DNA of 26,000 nucleotides from Pezizomycotina sp. ARF18 (GCA_002224055.1 AZLU01000192.1:1-26000), one strand, 5' to 3'. Shown: positions 1 through 13,431, counted from the stretch's first letter. Notes: generated from the letters alone by a model not told the origin. Numbers and translations: made by a program.

Positions 1-1860
1 GACCCGGTCTCCTTTAGGTTATTAGACTAGGTCTTTCTTTCTTCATTTTATTTACTTCTTAGAGCCTACCTTTACTCTTTGCTTTTATTATACCTTAGGA
101 TATCTAGTCTAAAGAATCTCCCTACGGAAAAGCGGAACGCCTTGTCGGTATTATACGTTAAATTCCCTTAGAACTTTTTATTAGGAATAATAGAATTTTT
201 AAAAATTTTAGATTCTTAGATATCGTATACCTAGTTAAGATAACTATACGCTAAGATAGCTTAGAGGAGCTTAAGGGTACTTATAAGAGCTTCTACGTCC
301 TTTAGAAAGTAATATTTACGCGAAGATATAAATAGGTAGGATATAAGTACTAAGGAGGATATTAAATATAGATAGGAGTTAGGATCTATCGTTATTTAAA
401 AAGAAAAGTAGAACTAAGTAGAGGATAGAACTTACCAGAAATACCGTCCTAGAAAAATCGGGAAAAACTACTATCATAGGTAGAGCTACGCTAGTATCTT
501 CTAACCTATAGTACCTATAATATTAAGCCCTCTAAGCTAGGTACTCCCTAGACTAACTAGGAAATTTAGCTCGCTTATATTATTACCGACCTACGTATTA
601 AGTAAGGCGTACGTATTAGGCCTAAATACCTATACGAAGAATTTAACTGGTATATATCCTCCGTTCTCTTTATATCTAGCGTCTTCTTTAGCTAAAGATT
701 AAGCTTAAAAATCTTAAGATTACTACTCCTACTCTCTTCTTTAGAGATCTAAATACTCTAGAGCTATAGAGGTATATTCTTATAGATTCTATATCTTTAG
801 AGGAAGTCCTAACGACGAAGAAACCTAAAATTACCCCGACGATAACTACCTACATCGTCCTAGTACTTAGTATAAGCTATAGTTAACGTCGAATAGCTAT
901 AACAGGAATAGCTATAATTAGTATAGCAAAGTTAGAAAGATAACTACTCTATAGTCTATTATATATTAAGAGCTAGAAACTAGGTTCGCTTTGTTAACTA
1001 GGATACTAGACTACTCTAAATAGTATAATAGACATCTTAAGAACTTCTACGACTTCTTAGGTACTAATTCCTATAAAGATTTTACGAATCTCGGCCTTAT
1101 AGGGTTATTTTAGAGGAAACGATTAATAGGGTTTTAGGAAATCTTCGTACTATAAAACTACTCTAAAGTCTAATAACGATACTACTACTAAACTTACTAA
1201 AAAGGCTACTACTAAGAAAAGTAAGACTATAACTACTAAGTCTACTATAACCTACTAAAGTCTAAGGTACCTACCATTAGATTAGAGGACTCCGGAAAAT
1301 TAGCCCCGGTCTAGATTCTTAGGAAAACGGTATTACGGCTATATTTGTTTTTTTTTTTCTTTTTTCTTTCTTTTTTCTTTCTTTCTTCTCTTCTTTCTAT
1401 TCTTTTTATTCTCGGTTCTCGGGGTTTATTTTATATTCTTTCTACTTAAGTAGCGGATATTTATTTTTTTTATAGTACGAACTTCTCTTATAGGATAAGA
1501 GAATAATTAGAGAGGATTATAAGGAATTTTTTAATTTTATTTCTTCTTTTATATTACGTCAGTACTTATGGAACATATACACGCGCATACATTCTTTTCT
1601 CTTCTTTCTTTCTTTCTTTTTTTTCTAGAAGTCCTATAGTCTTACGCGGTACTATCGTATAATATATACGCTACAAGCGTATAGATTTCTACTATTATTC
1701 TAGTCTAGTTTGCGCGTTTATCTTCTACTTTACATATAGTATTAGGTATACGGAGAAGTAGGATTAGTATAAGACTTACTATTATAAATAGTATCGTTCT
1801 TAGACTCTCTCTTTCTCTTTAAGAAGAAAGAGGAGGAAGAAAATTACTTATTCTTCAGAT
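1..1860. repeat. RIP-saturated remnant of a repeated element
   Basis: By-eye counting over roughly the first 1,350 bases finds only about 14 CpA or TpG dinucleotides, where random sequence would hold well over a hundred, while TpA is extremely frequent and CpG remains common. Stop codons fill every frame. This is the signature of repeat-induced point mutation with CpA as target, acting on both strands. Depletion continues more weakly to about 1850, interrupted by a normal patch near 1560-1600, and ends near 1860. The block is cut by the window edge, so its length and the ancestral element cannot be read; no reverse transcriptase, integrase or transposase motif survives. Confidence 0.85.
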
Positions 1861-2013
1861 AACGTTTCTTCAGCACGGAACTACTATCTATGCCGTTTCT
1901 TTCAGTACCCTTTTAAAAAGGCTCTTTAAATATACACATATAAATTCCCATCTCAGAGATGCCCTAGTAATATAAAATAGGCTAGGAAACACGAAATTAG
2001 CTATCTTACATTA

Positions 2014-2060
2014 GCAAAAAAAAAATAAATAAATAAATAATAAATAAATAAAAAAAAAAA
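2014..2060. repeat. A-rich AAAT low-complexity tract
   Basis: An uninterrupted run of A stretches broken by single T every three to four bases. It is a simple repeat with no gene content. Confidence 0.85.
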
Positions 2061-2761
2061 TCTTTTTACCTCTCGATTGTGACGGTTCAGGCAATCAACT
2101 TCTTAAATTCAGTTAGTCGTATTTTAGTTGATTTTTTTTAATAGTATATATAATAGATATCTAAGATCCTGCCTTTGTTAATACATAAGTACTATAGTTA
2201 TTATTATTATACTTGACCGTTTATTAGCTACTGACAGCGGCAAACAGCCATCATCGATCGATATGCTATTGTATGCATCTTATTATCGTCATACTAGAAC
2301 AACGGCTATCATTGTCGTGCGCAATTATATTTTTTGGCTACATCAATATATTCGTGCAAAATACCTCACCATTAATTTTAATCACCACCACTTTCGCCTA
2401 CAACTTCATTATTTTCATCATTCGCTTGCTTCTATAATGTTTCAACTAGAAGTACCGCTAAAGGCCCTAAAAGGATCATCTATAGCGTTTTCGCGAATTG
2501 TAAGGAGAATCAAGAGCTATTTTAGATAATAAATATAAAATTTTTATTGGGCACTAGTGTATGTGACGATACTGGAGAAGAAGAAGAGTATTGTAGCACT
2601 AAAATATATCGATGGCAAAGACCGTCTTTTTTTTGTGCTGTTGTTTATTATTGAAGTAAAAAGAACGAAAAAATTTTGTATTATAATAAGCTTAGATAAA
2701 CAAGTTCAAATCCACGGCTGGAAAATTAAAAAGAGCTATATATTCCCTCAAATATATAAGC

Positions 2762-2796
2762 ATTACACAGATGCCCATCCTGGGCCTTTGTGTAAT
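2762..2796. other. Near-perfect 16-bp inverted repeat (hairpin)
   Basis: Arms 2762-2777 and 2781-2796 pair at 14 of 16 positions around a TCC loop; the inner part reads GCCCA-TCC-TGGGC. It lies about 150 bases beyond the C-terminal coding end of the minus-strand LINE, so it would be in that element's 3' untranslated region if transcribed with it. Confidence 0.75.
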
Positions 2797-2939
2797 CAAC
2801 AACAACAACGGATGTGCATGATCCTTCGGCTTTAGTCTTCCAGCCTTTTTATCAACTATTCCATCACTTTCTGTAAAATTGAGACCAACCAGCTTTGTAA
2901 TATTTCTCAGATCGAATAACGCAGTCAAAATTCTCATCG

Positions 2940-5383
2940 TCCCAAGAGATGCACCCCCTAAGTCCTAAGGAGGGCGTCTCTCAACTCCTTCCTCTCCTTG
3001 TGAACTTCTCACATACTAACACCGTGTGCCTGATGTCCTCCACAAACGTTCGTCCTTTTTCCTGGCAGAATGCGCATAATCGTTTTGTCTTGGGGTATCT
3101 GTGAATCTCTGAGCGTTCACGGCTAGGTTTCGCAGCCAGTCGCGCTCTTGCAATATAAGCGGCTAATTTCGTCGGCAGGTTTAAGTACGGCTAGGGGGGG
3201 GGGGGTGTTAGAACCTGTAGGAAGTCCTTCGCAGGTATAAAAGCGAGCGTGTATCGTAACATCTTTTTGCCTCCCGAAGCAAGTTGGATTTCAAAATCCT
3301 TGTTCGTCGGACGATCCGTCCACCGTTATCCCGTTCGACCCCGCCAGTCTGTACAGGTTAGGTACCATCCACGATTCCGTGTAATGGAAAGATCCATCGA
3401 GTCGTAATATGCCAGCTTGACAAGCGGTCGCTGGCAACCTCCTGATGTATGATAGAAAGCGGATTGCCAGTGTTAAGCGCTCGAGGATGGTGACCAAACT
3501 CGGCCTTCGTTAATTTGACGTTAGAAGAGAGTGAACGCAAGGAACGTCCTCAATAGAGCCAGTTGGACTTGTCCATCATTCGTTGATAAATTGGGGCAAT
3601 CAAATGTGACCTCGGCGGCAAACGACCAAAAAGGGTCCACCGTGGCCATATAAAGGCGCAGGAACTGCCGCGGGAGACGCTCTTCAATACCTCCGGAAAG
3701 CCAGCAAGCCCCACATGTTTGTTCGAGCACTAAGGATTTTTGCCAGCAGGTCTCTTTTCAGGTTCCACGGCCGTGTGTAAGATGGTAACCTGTGTAAATT
3801 CTGAATCTGCCCACGGAAGTATCCTAACCGTACGCAGTCAAAGGTAACCGTGGCGTTTTGTACCAAGTTGACCTCACCTTCCCTAAGATGAAGAGACCAT
3901 TTTCGGAGCGCTAACGCTAAACCTCAGTTGTTTAGAGATGGGGAGTAAAGCGGTCTAACTTTCTTTACACTCCCGCAAATTGCAGGGACAGAGCGAAAAG
4001 CCGTCTGCTAGACTCAGTTGTGATAGTTTGATCGTACCGAGAAAGGGTCGCTGAGTCGCTCAGGTTCAGGTCCGAGACATAAATTAATGAAGAGGAGTGG
4101 AGAGAGAGGGTCGCCTTGCAATACGCCCACCAGGATGTCGAACATCTCGGAATAGCTATCATCACCGCAGGGTAGTCGATGTCCTTCGTATAAGCTCCTG
4201 TATTAGCTTGAATATTCGGCCCTTGACACCTTTCCTATTCATGTGAGCCCCATAACAAGGTTCGATCCAGGAAGTCGAAAGCTTTGTAAATGTCCACCTT
4301 CAGCAAGAAGAGCGGTGTCCCTTGCTAAGCACCTTTCGCCAGCACCGTAAGATAAACAGGTTATCTGTCGTGTGGAAAGATGATCGAAATCCGCTTTGGA
4401 TCGCCGGAAGAAACCATCAGCCAGGGTTGGATTCTTTGTTGGATAAGGATGCTCAAGAGTTTCTTTGGCGTCGGTTGGAGCGTGATCCCGCGTGTATTGG
4501 CCGGGTGCCCTCGTTGGCTCAGCTTCTTGGTATCGGAATCAATATTGAACGTGTCCACATGGCTGGGACCTCGCAGTTCTTTAAGATTCTCTCGTAAAAA
4601 ACGAACTAACCGGCCTGTCTTCGTGTTCTGAAAACTTTGACTCAGCTTTGCCGACGATTCATGAACCATCTTCACTTTGAGGGCTGTTTCCGAGGCGGCC
4701 TTCGTCGATCTATTCGTGATAGATCGACCATCTCGACGCGCAGATTGAGGGAGTCCAGCGCCTCACTGAGCCTGTCCAGATAATAGTCTTGCTTCTGACC
4801 CTCGTCCACGTCGGAAGCGAACTCGTCCGATGACATGTCCTCAAAGCCTTCGATTTCCAGACGATCTTGTTTAGGAGTCCGAAGGTGGAAGTGGTTAGTC
4901 GTTTTCGTTCGGAAGCGGAGAAGGACTGAGGAAAGGATTTGTGGACGCCACTCTAGATTTGATCGGGTTGCGCTTCCGTCTTCTCTATTGAGGAGCCATC
5001 CTTTAGCAACAGGATGGGATAATCAACGGCTCCAGTTCCAGCGTGCCGTAGCGCCAACCAGTTGGGGCTGCCGCGGATTCCGAACGAACAAGCCCTCGAG
5101 TCTTGGATCCAAGTAGATATTCCTGCTGAAATTGTCGATGATGAAGTTCTCAACCTCACTCCTAGCGACCTCCATGTCCGTGGAGGATACGCCGAATCAG
5201 CGCGAGAAGAGACAACCTTCTCTGGTCGAGCTTGACGGAGCGGAAGGCGACAATCCGCGGAGTCCTGTGGGCCGGAATTTGTGGGTTGTTCTCGTTGATC
5301 CATGTTTGGGAGCTGTACCGAGCCTCGATCGGGGATGGAGTCGCAGGTTCCGCCATGGTGAAAGTTTCAGCGATGAGATATGA
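2940..5383 (-). mobile_element. Non-LTR (LINE) retrotransposon, reverse transcriptase coding, frameshifted
   Basis: Minus-strand pieces in changing frames give the palm of a LINE reverse transcriptase. An early motif with IPIPKK, PANTRGITLQPTPKKLLS and RIQPWL lies at about 4425-4590. Motif A, LKVDIYKAFDFLDRTLLW, is at 4250-4303 and motif B, GVLQGDPLSPLLFI, at about 4085-4139. At motif C (about 3998-4014) I read LADGFSL where LADD is expected, so one catalytic Asp is apparently lost. Next come NMWGLLAFRRY and LYMATVDPFWSFAAEV at 3620-3740. A C-terminal CCHC finger, CAFCQEKG then HTVLVC, is at 3008-3080, after a lysine/arginine-rich segment open for about 60 codons. Segments join only if one-base losses are allowed, so the element may be more intact than it looks. 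The upstream 330 codons (4670-5383) include an acidic stretch DMSSDEFASDVDEGQ; I recognise no apurinic endonuclease there. The 5' end and target-site duplication are undetermined. CpA is not depleted, unlike the neighbouring block. Confidence 0.93.
3194..3205. repeat. G12 homopolymer inside the LINE
   Basis: Twelve consecutive G, reading as C on the coding strand, lie between the mid domain and the CCHC-finger domain. The reading frame changes around it, as expected at a length-unstable or miscalled homopolymer. Confidence 0.9.
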
Positions 5384-5422
5384 TAAGAGATGTAAAGGAT
5401 TGCGGCAGATGTGAGGACAGGC

Positions 5423-5460
5423 GGCTGCTGCTGCTGTTATATTATTATTGTTGTTGTTAT
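5423..5460. repeat. Compound trinucleotide microsatellite
   Basis: A short run of CTG units passes into TAT/ATT units and then TTG units, just upstream of the LINE and 80 bases beyond the stop codon of the minus-strand gene to the right. Confidence 0.8.
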
Positions 5461-5538
5461 GGTAGAAGCGCCACTAAAAATCCACCCAGTTCTTTCCTTC
5501 CTGTTTGCGCATAGTCGGTTCTCATTTCAAGACGTACC

Positions 5539-7401
5539 TCAAGCACTCCACGCCACTTCTTCGTTCCAGAACGTCTCAACGCTCTCTGTCTCCAATCCCG
5601 GCATGTGAAGCACGCTAAAAACTTTGTTAGATCGAAAATAAGAGTATATTAACTTAAAAAATCTTACCTCTCCTTCAATTTCTGGACGCCTTCTTCTGCG
5701 ATCCTCTCTGCATCTCCCACGCACTCACCTGTGCGACGGCCGAAGCTTGCCTGCACAGGAAGTGCGCTTCCTCGGCCAGCCTCAGTGCATCATCCACTTA
5801 GGCGTGAATCACCTTTCTTTGCGCCGCCTCTCCGCGAATATTTGACTTATATCCGAACGAACGCAACCCGTTGATGTAAGCCATCAGGAAAAGTCGAAAT
5901 ATACTCAGATGCTGAGGAACAGTTAGCTTACATCGTAACTACTTGAGTAATTGGGGATATCAGTTCTCACTTCGTTTGATTGATGCGACAAATTCTCTCG
6001 GGTTAGAAGCTCGTCGTGGATACCAACTGCATTTCCGGAGGAATATATTTTTTTAACCCAGACTCGTACACCAAGAACTCAAACTTTTCCCCGTCGCATA
6101 GAACACCGAGAATCGGTACCCAATGGTCAAGCTTGCCGTTTGTGTAGTCACAGGCTAGATGTATTGTTAGAATATTTTCATCAAACAGGAATTGAAAATT
6201 AGTAAAGATGTGGTTAGTGTTAACATACCAGCGGACTCTGCTAGAACTTGCGCTATAACGTCAAGCTTCGCTTTCCCCTACCATTTAAGACTTTTTTGAC
6301 CTCAAAAAAGATAATGCTGATGCTCTGCATGGCTATGAAATGATGCTCAATGCGTCCCGTTTCGTGAGTGGAGACTCAAGAATAGATTCTGGCTTGTTTT
6401 GTATAGCCGAGCAGAATAGACAGACGATTTCGCTAAAAATCTATAATTGAATCAGTCGGTCTCTTTAAAAGCAGGTTATGTGAGGCAATATTACCGAGGC
6501 AATATACCGACTACGGGCTTCCTCATTGTCATGTGATGACATCCTCCCATATTGTATCGTGGCTTTTGCAACATCTTGGTAGATATTTCTGAATACAGTT
6601 TTTGGCAGCCTTGATCGAAACACTTCTAGCCGATCGATATCTCGTCCTTCTGCAGTCGCATCTAACCAGCAGTGCGTGGCTATTTCTTCAAACTTAACAT
6701 TACTAAAAGAAACTGGCAGTACGCTTGCTGTAGGTGATTGATTAAATTAGCAAAATTTATCATAAGAGAATGTTGGAAAAGGCGGAGATTCATACAGGAT
6801 ATTTGTTTAAAGCTCGAAGCGGGACATCGTATTGCTGAATGAGACGTATAAAAGCTTCCTCGTCCGAGACTGCCCAGTCATTTCGCAACTTTTGAAAGCT
6901 GCCAACGCATCAAGATTCGGAGGTAGTTTGCTCAATGTTCCATTATCTCTTTGTCTCACGGTGCCGGGGCACCCAGGGCCACGGAGAGTTTCGATTTCAG
7001 CACTCGTGATAACAACCTCGTTGTTCTGAAACCTGGTGTGCGACGTGGGCTCCGGCATAACGTCCGTCATTGCGGCTGCATTGTCGTAAGATGTATCGGG
7101 GTCTTCGGGTACGAGAACTTGTAGAGTCGTGGTATAATAGCGGTCGAGGAAGACCCGTGCTTAGGTCGAGGTTCCGCTTCGTCGCTGTAGAGGTTGTGAG
7201 AGGGTATTCCTTCCGGCATCGCGTGTGTTGCGTAGCTATCCCGTCTGCGAACGCTACGTCGAGAAGACCCCCGCTCGTCGCCAGATCCAGCGAAAGAGAC
7301 CTCTTACGTCGCATGGGAGAGGCCATAGTATTCTCGAAGCTTCGATCGATAGATAATGGGTAGTGATCTAGTCTGGCGTTGCGGCTGCTTCTTGAGGGCA
7401 T
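5539..7401 (-). CDS. Lineage-specific fungal protein with PD-(D/E)XK-like core, about 535 aa, five exons
   Basis: A start ATG at 7401 is followed by a Ser/Arg-rich leader. Candidate introns with GT..AG ends and branch-like sites lie at 6728-6795, 6433-6494, 6155-6228 and 5615-5667. Readable pieces in order: RLIQQYDVPLRALNKYP; EIATHCWLDATAEGRDIDRL and VFRNIYQDVAKATIQYG; EIVCLFCSAIQNKPESI; HHFIAMQSISIIFFEVKKVL; KLDVIAQVLAES; CDYTNGKLDHWVPILGVLCD then GEKFEFLVYESG; FLMAYINGLRSFGYKSN; EEAHFLCRQASAVAQ; and the tail VLHMPGLETESVETFWNEE ending in TGA at 5539. The hydrophobic strand ending E-V-K followed by a helix with Q..AE resembles the (D/E)xK...Q layout of PD-(D/E)XK nuclease-like domains; that is my inference, and no function is established. 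The pieces sit in different frames, with at least four one-base losses, so confidence in the gene exceeds that in the fold. It lies beside a LINE and a RIP block, a usual place for expanded fungal families. Confidence 0.62.
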
Positions 7402-7782
7402 GGGTACGAGTACTAGACACTAAACACGCAGAGTGCGAGAGGAGCAAGGGCGGCCAACGAGACTCGTTTGCTCAAGAGTCTGCGAGCTGCTACGTGGCGG
7501 AGGGTTTGGGCGATAGCTCTTTTTAGAAAAGGAGAGTAGGAAAAACGGCCTCTAGCAGGAGTAAAACAAGGAGATGTCCGAGAGAACTGAGAGGGATGAG
7601 GAGAAAAGAGAAAAGGAAAATAAAAAAGTAACCCAACTTTTTCCCTCGGGCTTCAGACGCGGATTTTTTCTTCTCTTTTTTGCGACTTGGTGTAAGTAGA
7701 GCTATTGAGTTTGTAGTAGGATATATGTGTGGTATTATAAAGAATTGATTGATGACTAATCACACCCGTGAAATAGGATCCA

Positions 7783-7822
<40 letters not shown>
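7783..7822. repeat. AAT trinucleotide microsatellite
   Basis: About thirteen tandem AAT units. Confidence 0.9.
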
Positions 7823-8460
7823 TTACTATACTATTACTATTTTTGAGCCTTTTGGAACACCAGCATGATACTGCTGAAACAGTATAATTTTTTTGCTGAA
7901 ATTCTAACATTACCGTGTCAATATATATATATATCACTGCATTACGATAAACTAGAGATCACTATTATGAGGTTGCGAAATACCAATATAAGGAAGGAAG
8001 GGGAAGGGAAAATGAGATTTGACAGATATATATTTATTTTCCTTCCAGGAGGTTTCTATCAACCACTGTAACAATTGAAAAAAAGAAAAAAAAAAAGTTA
8101 ATTATTCTTTTGAAATTACCAAGTGCCAAAAAAAAAAAAAGAAAAGAAAGAAAAAAACTTGGACCGTTGGATGAAGCGCTTACAGCAGAATCCCTGGAAA
8201 AAATTCTAAGAATTGTTTTAAGAGCAAAACAAATAAAACCTTTTCTTCGTTCTTTCTTGTGAAACCCGGAAAATATTGGCGTTTAACCTTCTTTTCCTGA
8301 TATGACGTTCGCGGGTTTTCTTAAACTCCTGGATCTGGACCTTGCCCAAGTTGTGAAAATAATGTCTCAGCAAACTGTCAGAGAGTTCTCTTGTTGAAAG
8401 GACCCCGACTATGACGTTTTAAGTAGTTAAAAGAAAAAATTATCATGTAATGAGAGGACT

Positions 8461-8480
8461 GAGAGAGAGAGAGAGAGGAG
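8461..8480. repeat. GA dinucleotide repeat
   Basis: A near-perfect GA run in a purine-rich surround. Confidence 0.85.
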
Positions 8481-8715
8481 GGAGAGCCAAGTTGAGTGGT
8501 GCCTCCTCAGATCGTGGTAAAACTTCACCCCGTTATAATACTCTGCTAAAAAGGGTATATCTAGTCCTTCTAGGATATAGGATTGAGACTTAGAGAGATA
8601 AAGTAGAGTGCTCAGTGATCCTGCGTTTAAGAAAAACTTGAGAATTTGTAAGTAAAAAGTTATAAACCTTGTAAGCTCATCTTGAATAGGATAACCAGGA
8701 GAATTAGCAGCCGGG

Positions 8716-8748
<33 letters not shown>
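8716..8748. repeat. A33 homopolymer
   Basis: Thirty-three consecutive A. No retrotransposed sequence is recognisable upstream of it, so it is recorded only as a homopolymer. Confidence 0.9.
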
Positions 8749-8750
<2 letters not shown>

Positions 8751-9163
8751 AGAAAAGAAAGGAACAAGATACTTGTTACTTCATGAAGCCTTCCTCTCTT
8801 GCTCTCTTTGTATGATTGATCTGGACGGTATTAGTAGTCGCCGGCGAGAGCTATTATTTGCGGCGTAAGGAAGTAGTCAATAACCGAAGTAAGAGAAAAG
8901 ACCCTTTTCTACATATAAAGGAGAGCTCATGAGATGGAAGTTAGGGGGGGGGAGAGATTTGTCTATCCCATGCATTTTCTTATGGCTTGGATGATCTGGT
9001 GATAATCTGAAGCATTGAGTGGAGTAGCTTCGGTGAGCTGCTCCAAACAATCGGATATTTTAAGTATTCTATTTTATATTTTTTATTTAATCAATTTTAA
9101 TTAACTGAATAATCTTTTCAAGTCCAAAGTAGTATCTCTCTACTACTTCCTTCCTCTATTCCG

Positions 9164-9268
9164 CTAAATAAATAAATAAGAAATAAGAAATAAGAAATAA
9201 ATAATTATTTATTTTATTTTATTTTATTTATTTTATTATTATTATTATATATTATTATTATTATTATT
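9164..9268. repeat. AT-only palindromic low-complexity tract
   Basis: The left half is built of AAATA and AAATAAG units and the right half of TATTT units, so the two halves are near reverse complements centred on ATAATTAT at 9201-9208. ATT triplets follow to about 9268. It could extrude as a cruciform. Confidence 0.75.
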
Positions 9269-10488
9269 TTTGCTTTCCCCCTTCAAAAATCTCACACACA
9301 CCAAATTTTTTCCCTCTTCTACCCCAATCTTTAATTCCCCCCATTCGTCCTGGACCGTTCTTGGGAACTACTTACTTACTTTGGTTTCATCTCTCCTTTC
9401 TTCTCTTTCTCCCCCAAAAAATCAGGACGATAGTCGTATACCAAAAGGAAGTTATATACATCGTCAGTAATAGTTATATCAGTAAAATAAAGCATTTTTA
9501 CTTGCTATTCCCTACTCCTATTTTGACCTCTCTACTCTTCCTGTTTTCCCCAGTCTCGTATATAGACCTCTTCCCTGTAAGCTCGGCGTATTTATCAATT
9601 AAGTAATATTACGCCTTGTACGCTGAGAGATTTTAAAGGGAGAGGGAAAAGAGAGGAAGGACTGAAATATACGAGGAGAGTTGGGAATGCTTCCTTTTAA
9701 ACTCCTCCCCCTTCAGTCTCAACACCAGACAAATAGTAGTGTCTACAGGTTACTGATCGCAAAGCTTGCTAGATTCCTCCTTAACGAACGCCTTAAAAAA
9801 ATCGTTTCCCGGAACCCGCTAGACAGCCGACCAGGTTAGCGACTGGGCTGTCTTTTCTTGTTCTTCTGATCGCTTGGAGGGTATTTTTCTGAGGTATGTC
9901 CAATTTCTTTTTTGGCTCGGCAAGGGGAGATTAAAAAGAAAAAATATTCCTATAATCTGTTTTGCCTGCACTACCTGCCCCGCTTCTTATCCTCTTCATC
10001 CTCCATTCCTACCCCAGTTATTCTTTCCGCAAAGTAGTACAAGCATGCTTCCTTTGATTCTGTTACCGCTATTTCTCCGATAACGCTGTACGACGTATCG
10101 ATTCTGATTTTCTCTCTTACCTGCTCAGTCGTTTCCAGGCGTGGAAACAGCTTTCCCGAGCTATTGTCCTCCCAAGGCAATAGCATATCCAGTGGATGTG
10201 CCTGCTTCCTTTCTCGTGAGCAAAAGGGAGGCGCCTTCTCACTGGTAGGATCGGTGAACTGTAGCTCCTTACGATATCGCTACAGTCAAGAAAAAAACGT
10301 ATATTTCTGTGACGCACTTTTTATCTCCTTTTATTTTTTGATCACTGGCTTCCGCCCGAGAAGCGAGACCATCACGAAAACAGTTTATCGACGACCGTTC
10401 AGAACCAGAATATCCAACGATTATTAAGTCATATTCAACATTTCATATTCTTTTGGTCAAGTGGTTCTTTACCGTAACGACCGAAACG

Positions 10489-10511
10489 TATATATATATA
10501 TATATATATAT
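10489..10511. repeat. TA dinucleotide repeat upstream of cla4
   Basis: Eleven TA units about 130 bases upstream of the kinase start codon. It may influence promoter structure but is not shown to be a regulatory site. Confidence 0.85.
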
Positions 10512-10642
10512 TTTAAAGATATTCAGTTAGCCTTGCGAGGTGAGATGATAAACCTCCCATATATTGATACCATATCTATCGCTTGTTTGCTAGCTAAAAG
10601 TTTACTTATGCGATCGCTATTAGCCTGAAATATTAGCCTAAG

Positions 10643-13341
<2,699 letters not shown>

Positions 13342-13431
13342 GATGACAATGGTGACGGTTGTGGTGAAGGTGAGGACGTTGAAGACCGTGAGAACGACGA
13401 CGAGGACGGCGACGACAATGTTTACGACTAG
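13342..13431 (+). other. In-frame acidic open extension beyond the cla4 stop
   Basis: After the TAG at 13339-13341 the same frame stays open for 29 codons to a second TAG at 13429-13431. Sixteen of the 29 residues are Asp or Glu, and it ends DGDDNVYD. It may be a genuine C-terminal tail hidden by a CAG-to-TAG change or base-call error, a readthrough product, or chance GA-rich 3' untranslated sequence. Confidence 0.4.

Larger units (their letters stand above)
1861..2939. other. AT-rich spacer without a recognised gene
   Basis: Dinucleotide use returns to normal here (CA and TG are common again). The stretch holds an AAAT-type low-complexity run at about 2014-2060 and a hairpin at 2762-2796. 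Two short open frames near 2263 and 2557 have no recognisable composition or motif. The right end may be 3' untranslated sequence of the adjacent LINE, which runs on the minus strand. Confidence 0.6.
7402..10642. other. Gene-poor spacer and presumed cla4 upstream region
   Basis: No conserved coding signal was recognised in 3.2 kb. The stretch is made of simple repeats (listed separately) and polypurine or polypyrimidine runs. Small open frames at 9270-9606 and 9874-10427 are pyrimidine-rich and unlike the codon use of the real genes nearby. The right part, with a TA repeat at 10489-10511, is the likely promoter and 5' leader of the plus-strand kinase gene; leader introns cannot be excluded. 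Confidence 0.55.

Noticed and set aside
1-1350. Attempt to assign the RIP block to a gag, pol or transposase gene
   Set aside because: Stops in every frame and lost CA/TG codons leave no motif; any assignment would be a guess.
2690-2730. A TTCAAATCC string resembling a tRNA T-loop
   Set aside because: No matching acceptor, D-arm or anticodon stem could be laid out around it.
4322-5116. Plus-strand open frames across the LINE
   Set aside because: They are antisense to the reverse transcriptase coding strand and have no independent features.
5900-5945. A 20-base micro-intron (GTAAG, CTAAC, CAG) in the PD-(D/E)XK-like gene
   Set aside because: Although all three splice signals occur within 20 bases, the adjacent frame is open straight through (LTVPQHLSIFRLFLMAY), so a one-base loss explains the stop without an impossibly short intron.
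8716-8748. A33 run as the tail of a processed pseudogene
   Set aside because: No recognisable coding or small-RNA-derived sequence precedes it, and the genome has many long A/T runs.
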